Source of the DNA: Ezakiella coagulans
Lineage (GTDB): Bacteria > Bacillota > Clostridia > Tissierellales > Peptoniphilaceae
DNA length: 64,000 nucleotides
Direction: 5' to 3'
Assembly: GCF_003096635.1 (NCBI RefSeq)
Contig: NZ_QEKV01000001.1
Coordinates: 195,534-259,533, forward strand
Shown: piece after piece, positions 46,758-56,419 of the stretch
Layout: each line of letters opens with the position of its first letter
Numbering within the stretch: position 1 is the stretch's first letter
Position numbers and translations under genes: made by a program
The notes under the pieces: model-generated
Database searches by the model: none
What the model saw: only the letters and a program-made list of their open reading frames with translations
Told to the model about the DNA's origin: nothing

Positions 46758-47129
46758 TCAGTGAAAATAAGTATATTGGTGATTTGACCTTTGATAAGGT
46801 TGTTGGAGTAGGGAATGGATCTGCCATATTTCTTTTGATAATTTTTCTATCTGATTATTCATAGATTCAATTTCATTTTTGTAAATAACACCAGTTGTAT
46901 TTGTAGCTTTTGCAATCTGGTTTATATTATTTGTTGCATTTGAAAGTAGCCATTGTAGGTTTCTAAATGGTTCTAAATCTACTATATAAATTTCTTTTTC
47001 TAATACACACTTTCTAAGAAAGTGAGACATAGTTTTGCAATTAGCAAGTTTCATTTTCTTTTCAAAAACTTCCTTTTCTTCCTTAGTTAATTTTATTTCT
47101 ATTCTTTCATTTCTAAATCTATTTGCCAT
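46758..47129 (-). CDS. mobC: MobC-like relaxosome protein
   Basis: 123 residues. The ribbon-helix-helix-like start (RNERIEIKLTKEEKEVFEKKM) and the central NLQWLLSNATNNINQIAKATN motif are typical of MobC accessory proteins that help a relaxase at oriT. The relaxase gene, normally just downstream, is missing; the sequence runs straight into abiE remnants. The last 20 residues look atypical, so the 3' end may be truncated. A leftover of a mobilisable element. Confidence 0.8.
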   Translation of the reverse strand: MANRFRNERIEIKLTKEEKEVFEKKMKLANCKTMSHFLRKCVLEKEIYIVDLEPFRNLQWLLSNATNNINQIAKATNTTGVIYKNEIESMNNQIEKLSKEIWQIHSLLQQPYQRSNHQYTYFH

Positions 47130-47198
47130 TTTATTCTCCTTTATAAAATATATTTCGGGGTCTTAGGGTTCTCCCTAACAAGGTAAAAATTAAAAAAA

Positions 47199-47225
47199 TG
47201 GAGCATTCCGTAAAGGGCTGCTCCA
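47199..47225. terminator. terminator-like hairpin upstream of mobC
   Basis: TGGAGCA / TGCTCCA stem with a 13-base loop and T-rich tail on the plus strand. Confidence 0.55.
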
Positions 47226-47236
47226 TTAATTTTTTC

Positions 47237-47256
47237 GTAAGTGTCCGTACACTTAC
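47237..47256. other. inverted repeat, candidate oriT hairpin
   Basis: GTAAGTG TCCGTA CACTTAC, about 110 bases before the mobC start and directly before the tandem repeats. Position and form suit an origin of transfer; no nic site can be proven. Confidence 0.4.
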
Positions 47257-47260
47257 TGTG

Positions 47261-47341
47261 CTTGCTATTAAAGTTATAAGCGTTAAGCTTGCTATTAAAG
47301 TTATAAGCGTTAAGCTTGCTATTAAAGTTATAAGCGTTAAG
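47261..47341. repeat. three tandem 27-bp iteron-like repeats
   Basis: CTTGCTATTAAAGTTATAAGCGTTAAG repeated three times exactly as 27-bp units at 47261, 47288 and 47315, with a partial fourth (CTTGTTATTTAA). There are no spacers, so it is not CRISPR. It resembles plasmid iterons or oriT-side binding repeats. The rest of 47130-47509 has no gene. Confidence 0.85.
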
Positions 47342-47509
47342 CTTGTTATTTAATTACTACCATTATACCATAAAATTGAAATGTTTGTATCTAATAGAAA
47401 AGCTTAAAATATAGATGTACGATTAATATGCTATAGTGTATTTTTAGTATAAAAACTAATTTTTGGGTATAATTTAATTGATTATTATGATGCATTAGGA
47501 GGTAGAGTT

Positions 47510-48481
47510 TTGGAATTAAATCATGAAGATATTATAGAAGATGTCCTTGAAGGATATGTTTTTTCTGAAAAAAAGGTTACTGATGAATGTAAAATTTATA
47601 CAATTGAAAATTCTACTGGCTGTGGCGAAATGCGTTGCTACAATTTATTTGAAGGCGTTCAGTTATCTTATAATAACCTTAATATGGAGACGGCATATCA
47701 AAAAATAAATCCTAAAAGCGGGGTTTTAGAAATAGATCATTGCTTAGAGGGATGTTATGAGTTTAAACTTGAAAATAATGAACGTGCTTTGATAGGTAAA
47801 GGTGATCTAAGTGTAATCGAAATAGGTAAAGTTCCTTTTGAAGATTCATGCATACCAACAAAAAAATATGTGGGACTTTCAATATTTATTGATATTGAAA
47901 AGGCACAAAAATCTATCGATAAATACTTTCCATATGCAAAAATTGATTTGTTAGAAATAAAAGATCGTTTATGTAAAAATGGTGCAGCTTTAATTATTCA
48001 TTCACGTCATGAGATAGACCATGTTATTAGTGAACTTTATAGAGTAGATTCTAGAATAAGACTTTCTTATTCAATTATAAAGACAATAGAGTTGTTATTA
48101 TTTTTAAATTTAGTTGAAAGTTCAGATACATTTAAGTTAACGTCTTTTTCAGAACCAGTATATAAAGCAACTGTAGAATCATATAAGACGATTTTAAATA
48201 ATCCTTTTGAAAGATATTCTATTTCTGATTTATCAAAAAAATATGCTATTTCAGAATCCAGTTTGAAGAGATGTTTTATATACATAACTGGAAGCTCAAT
48301 AGGTAATTTTATTAGGGAAAATTGTTTAGAAGCCGCTGCTAAATTATTAATTCATAAACCCTTAATGTCAATAGGAGAGATTTCTGATTTGTCAGGATAT
48401 TTGAATCCTAGTAAATTTTCTGAGTCATTCAAAAAACATTTTGGGCAAACTCCTCAAGAATATAGAAAAAAATCCATCTGA
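47510..48481 (+). CDS. AraC-family regulator
   Basis: 323 residues, TTG start with AGGAGGT six bases upstream. The N-terminal 220 residues are a sensing domain without known motif. The C-terminal AraC double helix-turn-helix includes YSISDLSKKYAISESSLKRCF and GEISDLSGYLNPSKFSESFKKHFGQTPQEYR. The build resembles PchR/YbtA-type activators that sense metallophores and switch on nearby transport genes. It precedes the ECF/ABC/MATE genes in the same direction and is the likely controller of that operon. Confidence 0.85.
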   Translation: MELNHEDIIEDVLEGYVFSEKKVTDECKIYTIENSTGCGEMRCYNLFEGVQLSYNNLNMETAYQKINPKSGVLEIDHCLEGCYEFKLENNERALIGKGDLSVIEIGKVPFEDSCIPTKKYVGLSIFIDIEKAQKSIDKYFPYAKIDLLEIKDRLCKNGAALIIHSRHEIDHVISELYRVDSRIRLSYSIIKTIELLLFLNLVESSDTFKLTSFSEPVYKATVESYKTILNNPFERYSISDLSKKYAISESSLKRCFIYITGSSIGNFIRENCLEAAAKLLIHKPLMSIGEISDLSGYLNPSKFSESFKKHFGQTPQEYRKKSI

Positions 48482-48519
48482 CCTTTTTAGAGCAAATAAA
48501 GAGCTGTCAGGTTATAAAG

Positions 48520-48566
48520 AAAATATCCATCTTACTTTATAATAAAGTTGAGATGGATATTTTTTT
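48520..48566 (+). terminator. terminator between the AraC gene and the ECF operon
   Basis: Perfect 13-bp stem AAAATATCCATCT / AGATGGATATTTT, 18-base loop, T run. Confidence 0.8.
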
Positions 48567-48622
48567 GTAAATATTCTCTATACACATTCTATGTACATTT
48601 TATTAATTAACGGAGGTGTTTT

Positions 48623-49225
48623 ATGAACAATAAAAAAATGACTACAAAAGATGTAGTAACAGTAGCTATTATGATTGCTTTATTTTATGCAATTTCTATT
48701 GTTATTGGAATGAGTATGGTTGCTGTTCCAGTTGTATATATTTATGGTACTGCTGGAATTGAAATGTTTATAGGAGCTATTTTCTACTTAGTAGCAGCTA
48801 ACAGACTTAATAAACACGGGCTATTATTTATATGGATATTAATTTATGGTCTTATCACAGCAGCTATGGGTTATGTGTTTATGCTTCCATATTTTATTGG
48901 ACTTGCTATTTTGTGTGAAATAGTAATGATAGGCAAAGATACTTATATAAATCCAATAAGAAATATGATTGGCTGGAGTGTTTATGGTGCTGGTATGTTC
49001 ATGGGAATAGGAGTCCCATGTTGGATAGCTTGGGAATCTTATCAAAAGCAAGCTTTAGAGAGTGGGTTTGCAGATAAGACATTAACATTGCAATATAATT
49101 TGGTATCTTCACCAAAACTACTATTATTAGGTGTAACAATAACCGTTATATTATCTGCTTTAGGTGTTTTGTTTGCACAAAAAATTCTTAAAAAGCACTT
49201 TAAAAAGGCGGGTATTTTAGAGTAA
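48623..49225 (+). CDS. ECF transporter S component, MptD/Trep_Strep family
   Basis: 200 residues, five or six helices. The N-terminal TTKDVVTVAIMIALFYAIS and the following small-residue membrane segments match the Trep_Strep substrate-binding membrane family. It would capture the ligand and dock with the EcfT/EcfA module encoded next. GGAGGTG upstream. The ligand is not known; context suggests a metal complex. Confidence 0.8.
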   Translation: MNNKKMTTKDVVTVAIMIALFYAISIVIGMSMVAVPVVYIYGTAGIEMFIGAIFYLVAANRLNKHGLLFIWILIYGLITAAMGYVFMLPYFIGLAILCEIVMIGKDTYINPIRNMIGWSVYGAGMFMGIGVPCWIAWESYQKQALESGFADKTLTLQYNLVSSPKLLLLGVTITVILSALGVLFAQKILKKHFKKAGILE

Positions 49226-49242
49226 ATGGAGATATATGGGAA

Positions 49243-49917
49243 ATGAAAATAGAAAAAATAAGTGGAATAACTTGTCTTTTTTTAACTATTATTTCCTGTA
49301 TGGTGTCAATATTTACAAAAAGTTACTATATGCATGCTCTGTTTGTAGGATGGCTTTGTATGCTTTTAGCATATTTTGGTTTTATCAAACAGAGCATAAT
49401 TTATTTTATGATATATAGTTTTACTACATTTTGGTTATTAAAAATGATACCTAGTGGTGTAGTTATAATTTCACCAATGCTTTTGGGAATGTTGTATAAA
49501 TTCATAGTTCCAATCATGGCAGGATTTTTAACTTTTAAGATACCATCAGGAAAATTAATTTCAATATTTCACAAATTAATGTTGCCACGAAATTTTGTAC
49601 TTATATTAACGGTAATTATTCGATTTGTACCAACAATTGCTGGGGAATTTAGAACAATAAAAGAAGCTATGAAAGTAAGGGGATTTACAGGTAACTTTTT
49701 TCATATTTTATCAAATCCTTTGAGGACTCTTGAATATGCTATAGTTCCTTTAATTTTTCGTTCTATAAAAGTAGGAGATGAATTATCAGCAGCAGCGATT
49801 GTTAGAGGAATTGAAAACCCAATAAAAAGGGATTCATATTATAGTAACAAGTTGTGTAAATTAGACATAATTATAATAACTGCAAGCTTTGTTTTATTTA
49901 TATTATGTCTTATATGA
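49243..49917 (+). CDS. ecfT: ECF transporter transmembrane subunit EcfT
   Basis: 224 residues, four or five helices. The two coupling motifs that contact the ATPases are visible: MKVRGF and AAIVRGIE (family xRG pattern). It overlaps or abuts the ATPase gene. Confidence 0.85.
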   Translation: MKIEKISGITCLFLTIISCMVSIFTKSYYMHALFVGWLCMLLAYFGFIKQSIIYFMIYSFTTFWLLKMIPSGVVIISPMLLGMLYKFIVPIMAGFLTFKIPSGKLISIFHKLMLPRNFVLILTVIIRFVPTIAGEFRTIKEAMKVRGFTGNFFHILSNPLRTLEYAIVPLIFRSIKVGDELSAAAIVRGIENPIKRDSYYSNKLCKLDIIIITASFVLFILCLI

Positions 49918-49928
49918 GAGGTGCATCA

Positions 49929-51413
49929 TTGAATAATAAACTGGAAATTAGGAAATTATCTTTTTCATATAATAGCAATAAAGATGAACAGTTGAAAGAT
50001 ATAAATTTAGACATTAAAGATGGTGAATGTTGTGTAATTATAGGTGAGTCTGGATGTGGAAAGTCTACTTTAACAAGGGCTATAAATGGATTAATTCCAA
50101 ATTTTTACGAAGGAAATTTAGATGGAGAAGTATTTATTGATGGTAAATCTATCAGAAATTTAAAATCCTGGGAAATAGCAAAGTTAGTTGGTAATGTATT
50201 TCAAGATCCTAGAAGCCAATTTTTTGCCAATGAAGTTAATGGAGAAATTGCATTTGGACCGGAAAATTTGGGATATAAGCGTGATGAAATAATAAGAAGA
50301 GTAAATGAATCAACTGAGAAAATGAATATTGATAAATTGCTAAATAATAGGATATACAATTTATCCTATGGAATTAGGCAAAAAGTAGCAATTTGTTCAG
50401 CAAGAGCCATTGAACCATCTATTTATGTATTTGATGAACCATCTGCAAATCTTGATTTACAATCAATATATAAATTTTCAAAACTTGTAATGGACTTAAA
50501 AAAAGAAGGAAAAACTATAGTAATTGTTGAGCATAGGTTATTTTATTTAAAAGGAATAGCTGATAGGTATTTATTGATACAAAATGGATCTTTAATAAAT
50601 AGTTATAAAGCAGAAGAATTTGAAAAAATCAGTTCAAAAGACTTAAATGCATTGGGCTTACGCTCAATAAATCTTAATGATATTGTTGTAGATGACCACA
50701 AAGTTAAAGAAAAAGAAATTAGTAGTGACAATTCTTTTGATTTTGAGGTGAAAAATATTAGTAAAAAATATAAAAATAATTTCGTACTAAAAGATGTGTC
50801 ACTTAAATTTGATAGCAATGAGACTATTTCTTTAGTAGGAATAAATGGCACAGGTAAAAGTACGCTCGGTAAAATTTATTCTGGGATTCAAAATCAGACT
50901 GATGGGGAAATAAAGATAAATGGACACAAAGCTAATAAAAAGATGAGGTTAAGCAAAGTGTGGTATATTCCTCAAGATTTAGACTCTCAATTATTTGGGG
51001 AAGATTTGATGGATGAATTATTAACTGGGTTAAAAAATAGAGAAGATTATATCACGAAAGCAGAGGAACTTTTAAAAAAAGTTGGATTATTTGATATAAG
51101 AGATAAGCATCCAGCAACTTTATCAGGTGGTCAAAAACAGAGATTGGTTCTATGCGTAGCTATGTTGAGAGAAACACCTTTTATTATATTGGATGAGCCG
51201 ACATCAGGGCTTGATTTCAGGAGTATGGATAAGGTGGGGAGATTAATCAAAGAGGAACAAAAAAAAGGAACAAAATTTTTGATAATTTCTCATGATATTG
51301 AATTTATAGCAAAGACGTGTGATAGACTTGTAAAACTAGAGAATGGGATAATAACAGAAGATTTTTATATTGATAATATAGGACAGCTGTTAAGAGCTAT
51401 GGAGGCTAAATAA
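49929..51413 (+). CDS. ECF transporter ATPase, two fused ABC domains
   Basis: About 494 residues from the TTG at 49929 (GAGAGGTG upstream); an ATG at 49905 overlapping ecfT is the alternative. First ATPase: Walker A GESGCGKST, Walker B YVFDEPSANLD, but a degenerate signature LSYGIRQK. Second ATPase: GINGTGKST, LSGGQKQRL and IILDEPTSGLD, fully canonical. The fusion replaces separate EcfA and EcfA' subunits. The asymmetry implies one composite ATP site is weakened. Confidence 0.88.
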   Translation: MNNKLEIRKLSFSYNSNKDEQLKDINLDIKDGECCVIIGESGCGKSTLTRAINGLIPNFYEGNLDGEVFIDGKSIRNLKSWEIAKLVGNVFQDPRSQFFANEVNGEIAFGPENLGYKRDEIIRRVNESTEKMNIDKLLNNRIYNLSYGIRQKVAICSARAIEPSIYVFDEPSANLDLQSIYKFSKLVMDLKKEGKTIVIVEHRLFYLKGIADRYLLIQNGSLINSYKAEEFEKISSKDLNALGLRSINLNDIVVDDHKVKEKEISSDNSFDFEVKNISKKYKNNFVLKDVSLKFDSNETISLVGINGTGKSTLGKIYSGIQNQTDGEIKINGHKANKKMRLSKVWYIPQDLDSQLFGEDLMDELLTGLKNREDYITKAEELLKKVGLFDIRDKHPATLSGGQKQRLVLCVAMLRETPFIILDEPTSGLDFRSMDKVGRLIKEEQKKGTKFLIISHDIEFIAKTCDRLVKLENGIITEDFYIDNIGQLLRAMEAK

Positions 51414-51428
51414 TTTAGGAGGTGCGTA

Positions 51429-53141
51429 ATGGAAGTTTTAAAAAAGCATATAGGACAAATTTTATCATCAGTTATTATTGCAGTAATTGGTGTTTTTTGT
51501 AGTGTTGTACCATATTTTGCTTTAGCTAAGATTACTCAAAATATAGCAATTAGTAATACAGATTTAGAATTCTATATAAGACCAATTTTGCTTATTTTAG
51601 GTGGGTTAATAGGAAGTGTTATTTTTCATGAGATTTCAACTTTAATTTCTCACAATTTAGCATTTCGCATAATAGAGGATGAGAGGAAGAAACTTGTAAG
51701 AAAAATTAATAGATTATCAATGGGAGAGATTGAAAAACGATCTAGTGGAGAATGGACTCAGTTTATGGTAGAAACTTTGAATAAAATTGAGCAACCGATA
51801 GCTCATGTTATTCCTGAAGTAATAGCTAATCTTATCATTCCAATCGCTTTAGTAGTTATTATTTTTATAATGGATTGGAGGATTGGAATTGCAAATCTTA
51901 TTACATTACCACTAGGGGTGTTATTTTCAATTCTAATGATGGGTGGATATGAAGAAAAATCACGAAATTATCAAGAAGCTGCAAAAAACATGAATACAAC
52001 AGCTGTTGAATATATTAGAGGTATTCAAGTTATAAAGGCATTCAATAAATCTGCATCATCATATGGAAAATTTGTAGATGCTGTAAATAGTAATAGAGAC
52101 AGTATGCTAAATTGGTATTTAAGTGTTTGTTTCTATATGACAGCAGCAATGGAAGTTTTACCATCAACTTTATTATTTGTTTTACCAACTTCTTTATACT
52201 TGTATATGAATGGAAGTATTGAAGTAGGCAATCTAATAATGTGTGTTTTATTATCTTATGCCTGCTACAAACCTTTGATTAAAGCTATGAGTCATATGGA
52301 TACTATGGCGAATGTAAGAGTTGTAATAGATGAAATAAAAAATGTTATGGAGTTACCAGAGTTAGAACGAGGTAATGGAGAGGAAAAAATAAGATCATAC
52401 GATATTAATTTTGAAAATGTATGTTTTGCCTATAATGATAAGAAAAAAGTTTTTGATAACTTATCCTTTAGTGCAAAAGAAAATAAACTTACAGCTATTG
52501 TTGGTTATTCTGGCGGTGGAAAATCCACTATTGCTAAGCTAATTGCGGGATATTGGAACATTAATAAAGGGAAAATATCCGTAGGAAATGTAAATCTTAA
52601 AGATGTTTCTCTTGAAAAGAACATGGAACTTGTAACCTATGTATCACAAGAAAATTATCTATTTAGAAAAAGTATTATAGATAATATGAGAATGGCAAAT
52701 CAAAATGCTAGTATTGAAGAGATAAAAGACGCTTGTAAAAAAGCTTCTTGTCATGACTTTATTATGAGTCTTCCTAATGGATATGAAACCATAATTGGAG
52801 AATCTGGGAGCAACTTGTCTGGAGGAGAGAGACAAAGACTTACAATAGCAAGAGCTTTGCTTAAAGATAGCCCAATAGTTTTATTAGACGAAGCTACAGC
52901 ATATTCTGATCCAGATAATGAAGCTGAAATTCAAAAATCTATAGATGCATTAGTTGAAAATAAAACGGTTATTATGATTGCTCATAGGCTTTCTACAATA
53001 ATAGGAGCCGATAAGATCATAGTATTAAACAATGGGGAAATTGAAGCAGAAGGAACTCATAAAGAACTTCTTGGAAAAAGTGAAACATATGCAAAAATGT
53101 GGAAATCACACATAAGTTTATCAAACGATAGGGGTGAGTAA
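51429..53141 (+). CDS. ABC transporter, fused permease/ATPase (YbtP/IrtA-like)
   Basis: 570 residues. Six-helix domain, then Walker A GYSGGGKST, signature LSGGERQR and Walker B IVLLDEATAYSDP. AGGAGGTG upstream. The partner gene starts directly after its stop. Exporter-fold pairs next to an ECF system and an AraC regulator occur in metallophore uptake loci (YbtPQ, IrtAB act as importers), which is the favoured but unproven role. Confidence 0.88.
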   Translation: MEVLKKHIGQILSSVIIAVIGVFCSVVPYFALAKITQNIAISNTDLEFYIRPILLILGGLIGSVIFHEISTLISHNLAFRIIEDERKKLVRKINRLSMGEIEKRSSGEWTQFMVETLNKIEQPIAHVIPEVIANLIIPIALVVIIFIMDWRIGIANLITLPLGVLFSILMMGGYEEKSRNYQEAAKNMNTTAVEYIRGIQVIKAFNKSASSYGKFVDAVNSNRDSMLNWYLSVCFYMTAAMEVLPSTLLFVLPTSLYLYMNGSIEVGNLIMCVLLSYACYKPLIKAMSHMDTMANVRVVIDEIKNVMELPELERGNGEEKIRSYDINFENVCFAYNDKKKVFDNLSFSAKENKLTAIVGYSGGGKSTIAKLIAGYWNINKGKISVGNVNLKDVSLEKNMELVTYVSQENYLFRKSIIDNMRMANQNASIEEIKDACKKASCHDFIMSLPNGYETIIGESGSNLSGGERQRLTIARALLKDSPIVLLDEATAYSDPDNEAEIQKSIDALVENKTVIMIAHRLSTIIGADKIIVLNNGEIEAEGTHKELLGKSETYAKMWKSHISLSNDRGE

Positions 53142-54887
53142 ATGAAAGAATTAATTCACAAGTTATATTGGGTCGCTGGAAAAGAATCTTCCAAAATTAG
53201 CAAGATGTTTTTCTTTGAAGTATTAAAAAGTATATTTGAAGGAATATCCCTTGGAGCTACAATGTTGCTTTTACTTAAAATATTTCAAAATATATTTGAA
53301 GGAAGAAATATTACACAAGAAGACATCTATGTCGTATTTGCAATAGCTCTACTAAGTGTAGTAGGGAAAATATTATCTAGTTATATGGCTGATAGAAATA
53401 AATACATCGCAACTTACAATATGGGAGCAGAAAATAGGCTATATATAGGTGATCAGCTAAAAAAAGTGAATATGGGATATTTTAGCAGTAATCGCCTTGG
53501 AAACATTTCAGGCGGATTAACCACAGTTATAGGTGAACTTGAAACCGTAGGAGTTAATATAATAGAAACTTTATTTGTGGGAGTAATTCAAACTATAATA
53601 ATGGCGATATTTATGATTCCGTTTGATATAGTTACAGGTTCTATAATTTTAGGAACTTTATTCTTAGGAATGTTATGCAATGTTATCTTTCAAAAGAAAT
53701 CAGATGAGTTGACTAAAAAATTACAAGCGTTGAAAATAAATCTAAACGCATCTACTTTAGAGTATGTTAAAGGTATTAGCGTCATTAAGTCGTTTGGAAA
53801 AAGTGGTGAAATGACTAAAGAATTGGACAGAGAGATTTATAAAAATAGAAGAGGCTTTATAAATGTTGAAAAAACTGTAGCACCTGCTGCTTTGATATTT
53901 CTAATTATATTTAAATTAGGGATTTGTCTTATTATATTTTCAGCTATTTATAGATTTTGTATAGGAGAAATTGATCACTATAAAGCTGTAATGCTTGTAG
54001 TATCTAGTTTTATTGTTTTTTCTGGTTTTGAAATGGCTGGAAGTATGCAAAACGTTAGGGGAATAGCTATACAAAACTTGGATTCAATTGCTAAACTTAG
54101 GAATTTACCAACAATTTCAGAAGGCACAAGAACAAGCTTTGAAAAAGGAGATATAAATCTAAAGGACGTTGACTTCTCATATGACGAACAGAATTTATTT
54201 AACCGTTTAAATTTAGATATTCCAAAAGGTAAGACTACAGCAATTGTAGGTGGTTCTGGAAGTGGAAAAACAACACTTTGTAATTTGATAGCTAGATTTT
54301 GGGATGTAGATTCTGGAGAAATATTGATTGATGATAATAACATAAAAGATTTTAGGTATGACAATCTGTTATCTAATTTCACTTTTGTTTTTCAAGATGT
54401 ATATTTGTTTGATGACACTATAAAAAATAACATTAAGTTCGGAAATCCAGAAGCTAGTGATGAGGAAGTTATTAATGTTGCTAAGCAAGCACAGTGTCAT
54501 GAATTTATTATGAAGTTGTCAGATGGTTATGACACAGTTTTACAAGAGGGTGGTTCAAATTTATCTGGAGGAGAGCGTCAGAGAATATCTATAGCAAGAG
54601 CTATGCTAAAACCAAGCAGAATTGTTATTCTTGACGAAGCTACTTCAAGTGTAGATCCAGAAAATGAACAACAACTTATAACTGCTTTAAACAATTTGTT
54701 AAAAGATAAAACTGTAATTGTGATTGCACATAAACTTGAAACTATTAAAAATGCTGATCAAATTGTTGTTATGGATAAAGGAAATATTGAAAGTATTGGT
54801 AAACATAAAGAGCTTATGGAAAAATCACACATATACAAGAGTTTTATTGAGAAAAGAGAAAAAGCTACTGGTTGGAAAATTGAATAA
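53142..54887 (+). CDS. ABC transporter, fused permease/ATPase (YbtQ/IrtB-like)
   Basis: 581 residues. Six helices, Walker A GGSGSGKTT, signature LSGGERQR and Walker B IVILDEATSSVDP; both ATP motifs canonical. The start codon directly follows the preceding stop. It forms the likely heterodimer with the upstream gene. Confidence 0.88.
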   Translation: MKELIHKLYWVAGKESSKISKMFFFEVLKSIFEGISLGATMLLLLKIFQNIFEGRNITQEDIYVVFAIALLSVVGKILSSYMADRNKYIATYNMGAENRLYIGDQLKKVNMGYFSSNRLGNISGGLTTVIGELETVGVNIIETLFVGVIQTIIMAIFMIPFDIVTGSIILGTLFLGMLCNVIFQKKSDELTKKLQALKINLNASTLEYVKGISVIKSFGKSGEMTKELDREIYKNRRGFINVEKTVAPAALIFLIIFKLGICLIIFSAIYRFCIGEIDHYKAVMLVVSSFIVFSGFEMAGSMQNVRGIAIQNLDSIAKLRNLPTISEGTRTSFEKGDINLKDVDFSYDEQNLFNRLNLDIPKGKTTAIVGGSGSGKTTLCNLIARFWDVDSGEILIDDNNIKDFRYDNLLSNFTFVFQDVYLFDDTIKNNIKFGNPEASDEEVINVAKQAQCHEFIMKLSDGYDTVLQEGGSNLSGGERQRISIARAMLKPSRIVILDEATSSVDPENEQQLITALNNLLKDKTVIVIAHKLETIKNADQIVVMDKGNIESIGKHKELMEKSHIYKSFIEKREKATGWKIE

Positions 54888-54908
54888 AATTTAATAGAGG
54901 ATGATTTT

Positions 54909-56273
54909 ATGAAACAAGATATGAAAGAACAATTATTAACAAAAAGACCTATAGATTTACTTTTTCAATTATCTGTCCCTGCTGTAATAGGAATGATAGT
55001 AATAGGTCTTTATCCACTAATGGATGGAATTTTTGCAGGAAATATTATAGGACAAACTGCAATGACAGCTTGTGGTGTAGCTATGCCACTTACCTTTTTT
55101 AATAGTGGAGTATCTACACTCATAGGTGTAGGTTCAGCATCAGTTTTATCAAGAGCTATAGGAAAGGGTGACCAAAAAACAGTTGATAAAATTATGGGGA
55201 ATTTAATCTTTTGGGTTATTCTATTCTCATCAATTATTACAATAGGCGGAATTTTACTTGCACCACATTTTTTAGATATGGTTGGAGCAAGTGGAGAAAT
55301 TAAAGAATATGGTATCAGATATTTACGAGTAATTTTCATTGGTTCTTTATTTGTAAACTTTACTCAATCAGCAAACATGGTTATGCGTGGAGAAGGATTA
55401 ATGAAAAAAGCAATGCTCATTATGGGGATAGGGGCTTTTTTAAACATAATTCTTGATCCCATTCTAATGAAATTAATGGGAAAATACGCAATAGAAGGGG
55501 CTGCACTTGCAACTATTACAGCACAATTTGTTCAAGCAATAATAACACTCCATTACTTCAAATATAAAAGTAAAGCAGTAAAAATAAATAAAATCAAACC
55601 TGATCAGGAAATAAAAAAAGAAATGTTTGGCGTAGGGTCATCTGCTATGATGATGCAAATTTTATTTATGATTCAACAAACAATGCTATATAAAATGTCA
55701 TTTAAATATGGCGGAGATACAAATGCTATCTTGATGGCAGCAACACTTAGAATATATGCCTTTTCATTCATTCCACTTTGGGGAATGAGTCAAGGTTTAC
55801 AACCTGTAGTTGGTACAAATTTTGGAGCGAAAAAATACGACAGAGTAAAAGAAGCTATGAAAGTATTTTCTATCGGAGGATTAGTTCTTGCTTCAATATT
55901 TTGGATACCAGCATTAGCATTTTCAAAGAATATTCTTTCTTTATTTGGAGTAGAAGAAAGTATTATAACTCAGGGAATAGGGAACTTTAGACTATTTTAT
56001 TCTATCTTTATCCTATATGGAGTAATGGTAATGACTATAACATTCTTCCAATCAATAGGAAACGCTAAAAAAGCCGGCATAATAGTAATGCTAAGACAGT
56101 TATTTTTATTCGTACCTGCCATGATTATTTTACCAATGATATTTGGAGTTAAAGCAGTATGGTTTGCAGAACCCCTTGTAGATTTAATTATGATAATAGC
56201 TGGTGTAGTAATGATGTTTGGGGAATTAAATAGGATGGATAAAATTAGTTTGAAAAATTCAAGTAATGAATAA
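54909..56273 (+). CDS. MATE-family efflux transporter
   Basis: 454 residues with twelve helices in two halves. MATE features are the RPIDLLFQLSVPAVIGMI start, the MVMRGEGLMKKAM loop and the GMSQGLQPVVGTNFGAKKY loop opening the second half. It could export a metallophore or drugs, driven by Na+ or H+. Last full gene of the island operon. Confidence 0.88.
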   Translation: MKQDMKEQLLTKRPIDLLFQLSVPAVIGMIVIGLYPLMDGIFAGNIIGQTAMTACGVAMPLTFFNSGVSTLIGVGSASVLSRAIGKGDQKTVDKIMGNLIFWVILFSSIITIGGILLAPHFLDMVGASGEIKEYGIRYLRVIFIGSLFVNFTQSANMVMRGEGLMKKAMLIMGIGAFLNIILDPILMKLMGKYAIEGAALATITAQFVQAIITLHYFKYKSKAVKINKIKPDQEIKKEMFGVGSSAMMMQILFMIQQTMLYKMSFKYGGDTNAILMAATLRIYAFSFIPLWGMSQGLQPVVGTNFGAKKYDRVKEAMKVFSIGGLVLASIFWIPALAFSKNILSLFGVEESIITQGIGNFRLFYSIFILYGVMVMTITFFQSIGNAKKAGIIVMLRQLFLFVPAMIILPMIFGVKAVWFAEPLVDLIMIIAGVVMMFGELNRMDKISLKNSSNE

Positions 56274-56306
56274 TAAGCAGGTTTATTTAAAAGAATGGAG
56301 GGAAAT

Positions 56307-56375
56307 ATGCAAATAAATATAATTAAATTACATTTACCTTTTTTCTTTGGTTTACGCTGTTTACAAGTTAGATAA
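56307..56375 (+). pseudogene. short frame at the island's right end, possible truncated gene
   Basis: A 22-codon frame (MQINIIKLHLPFFFGLRC...) with a strong GGAGGG site 33 bases after the MATE gene. It looks like the start of a further operon gene cut off near the island end. 56274-56786 has no other gene. Confidence 0.35.
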
Positions 56376-56419
56376 CTCAGTTAAAAAATTAAATACAATT
56401 ACTATTAGAAAAAGAACAC

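Larger units (their letters stand above)
44388..56419. mobile_element. 12,032-bp genomic island inserted in a repeat
   Basis: The boundaries come from the split element B; at most one base (C) is shared, so there is no usual target duplication. Contents: split abiE locus, AraC/GyrI-like regulator, MobC with iterons, AraC regulator, ECF transporter genes, two ABC transporter genes, MATE gene, and a truncated reading frame at each end. No integrase or transposase is seen. The repeat families that fill the rest of the window are absent inside. Confidence 0.85.

Noticed and set aside
47261-47341. Possible CRISPR array
   Set aside because: The 27-bp units are directly adjacent with no spacers, and no cas genes are nearby.
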